Notes under the pieces: generated by a model
What the model was told of the DNA's origin: nothing
The model's database searches: none
Seen by the model: the letters and a program-made list of their open reading frames with translations, nothing else
Assembly (NCBI GenBank): GCA_022704645.1
Contig: JAKJGA010000105.1
Coordinates: forward strand, 1-5,989
Source: Spirochaetota bacterium
Lineage (GTDB): Bacteria > Spirochaetota > UBA4802 > JAFGJZ01
Length of the DNA stretch: 5,989 nucleotides
Reading direction: 5' to 3'
Shown here: positions 4,851 to 5,989 of the stretch, in pieces
Numbering within the stretch: the stretch's first letter is position 1
Layout: each line of letters opens with the position of its first letter
Position numbers and translations under genes: made by a program

Positions 4851-5989
4851 TTAATCTCATTGCGGAGTTCTCTTCTTTTTTCGAGTTCCTTCATTAACTC
4901 TTCAGAGCTGAGTTCATATGATATCTGATAGCAGAAAGAAAGAATTATTTTGAAAAGTCCCTCGCGCCCGGAATCGGGATAAACAGCCTTTCCGCTGTTC
5001 ATTTTCAGAGCAGGGTGCATGTTTTCGGATGCAATGAATACAGAATCAGAAAAAGGTATCAGATTAGATGAGGTTTCTGTAATATCACGGATATTAACCG
5101 GCTGATGGATGTTGATTGCATCATTGCTGTTTTCAAATAATGTTTTTTCATGGACTGACTGCAGAAGATGAAGATCAAACGCAAATGAATAGAACAAAGC
5201 GCTGATTCGTGAAAAAAAAGAAGAAATATGATCCATGGTTTTGATTGATCCGTTTATGATTTTGCGGGCTTCTTCCTTTGTTATTTTTTCATTCGGCACA
5301 TTGATTTTGTAAGTATTCAGATCTTTGAGAATATCCGTATAAACCGACATTCTGCGTTCGAATGAATTCTTTGTAAATATTGAAGATTCAATCCGGGTTC
5401 TGCCGGAAGAAAAAGTCATACTGCTTCCGTCGAGAAAAGGAAGATATGCCTTTTCGAAATAATGAAGAAGCTCATCTATAAAGGTCATATAGTCATCATT
5501 TTTGACCGCTACGGTATCAATTCTGCGTTTATTAATTATTTTCCATTGTTCTTCGAAAGATGAAAGAAGAATATCCGATCCTTCGAACTTCATTCCGATC
5601 ATTTCAACTATTTCGTCAAGATGCCTGAGTTCTTCCTTTATCAGCTGAATCTTTTTCTGCTTCACGGATTCTTCGTCTTTTCCGTATTTTTTCAGCGTTT
5701 CGGCTGAACAGTTCCATGAATCAATTTTCGGTTGAATCGGTTTTATTGAATAGTAGCTTATGATTTCATTTTCTGTCACAGGTCTGCGGAAAACAAGGCA
5801 TTCGAAATAAATGGAAAGAAAGGAGCAAAGCGATTGAAATCCGTACTTGCTTTCAAGAATTTTATCGAGAGATCCTTTTGCTTCGGTAACTGTAGGAATA
5901 AATGAACGGATTGTAAGCATGTAATCGAAAATCAGTTTCTCTTTTTTAAGGTTTCTTGATTCTTTTCCGCTTCGTGCAGAATCGGAATC
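4829..5989 (-). CDS. Unrecognised helical protein, 5' end beyond the window
   Basis: 386 residues are visible, and the frame is open to the right edge without a stop. An internal ATG at 5920 has no ribosome binding site in front of it, and the 23 codons upstream (including KESRNLKKEKLIFDY) read as plausible coding sequence, so the true start is probably outside. I see no signal peptide in the visible part and no clear membrane helix. The protein looks mostly helical and charged, with a basic/acidic stretch (about visible residues 105-135), a helical segment with the aromatic-rich run FFSRISALFYSFAFDLHLL near the middle-to-end, and a charged C-terminal helix ending LRNEIKLLGGSI. A cytoplasmic protein is likely. 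A spirochaete-restricted family of unknown function (I would test DUF5312 first) is possible, but I cannot confirm it. It leads the visible part of the unit that continues into the membrane protein, parA and parB. Confidence 0.75.
   Translation of the reverse strand, partial: DSDSARSGKESRNLKKEKLIFDYMLTIRSFIPTVTEAKGSLDKILESKYGFQSLCSFLSIYFECLVFRRPVTENEIISYYSIKPIQPKIDSWNCSAETLKKYGKDEESVKQKKIQLIKEELRHLDEIVEMIGMKFEGSDILLSSFEEQWKIINKRRIDTVAVKNDDYMTFIDELLHYFEKAYLPFLDGSSMTFSSGRTRIESSIFTKNSFERRMSVYTDILKDLNTYKINVPNEKITKEEARKIINGSIKTMDHISSFFSRISALFYSFAFDLHLLQSVHEKTLFENSNDAINIHQPVNIRDITETSSNLIPFSDSVFIASENMHPALKMNSGKAVYPDSGREGLFKIILSFCYQISYELSSEELMKELEKRRELRNEIKLLGGSI

Noticed and set aside
1..5989. A parS site matching TGTTTCACGTGAAACA near parAB
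   Set aside because: Reading by eye I found no close match in the window; parS sites may lie elsewhere, and a pattern search of the genome would decide.

Overview
The window looks like chromosomal DNA from a Gram-negative (diderm) bacterium of fairly low GC content. The supporting signs are a FadL-type outer-membrane protein, two lipoproteins with clear lipoboxes (one carrying an OmpA-type C-terminal domain), and a chromosomal-type ParA/ParB pair. The style of the lipoproteins and the unrecognised helical protein would suit a spirochaete (Treponema-like), but no marker gene here settles this and I treat it as a guess. I see no transposase, phage gene, CRISPR array, tRNA or rRNA.

Layout. Positions 1-509 (minus) hold the N-terminal part of a FadL/OMPP1-family porin, cut by the left edge. 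Positions 510-834 form a divergent, AT-rich intergenic region with a promoter candidate in each direction and a hairpin-bearing leader for the next gene. Positions 835-1257 (plus) encode a small, Ala/Lys/Glu-rich helical lipoprotein with strongly biased codons. A hairpin terminator at 1288-1321 separates it from the convergent OmpA-like lipoprotein gene at 1325-1867 (minus), which has its own promoter at 1898-1925. A compact terminator at 1964-1985 closes the minus-strand cluster to its right.

That cluster runs from the right edge leftwards: an unrecognised helical protein (4829-5989, open at the edge), a periplasmic protein with one C-terminal membrane anchor (3633-4832), parA (2863-3621) and parB (1988-2866). 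The first pair overlaps by 4 nt (TTGA), the second pair is 11 nt apart, and parA/parB overlap by 4 nt (ATGA). I therefore infer one transcription unit ending at the terminator just after parB. ParA and ParB should act together in origin segregation. The two upstream proteins are of unknown function, and their link to chromosome partition is only contextual.

The most interesting points are the coupling of parAB to an unknown envelope protein gene with a TTG start, the OmpA-like domain that lacks the usual diaminopimelate-binding Asp, and the structured leader plus codon bias of the small lipoprotein gene. I found no clearly new defence or mobile system.
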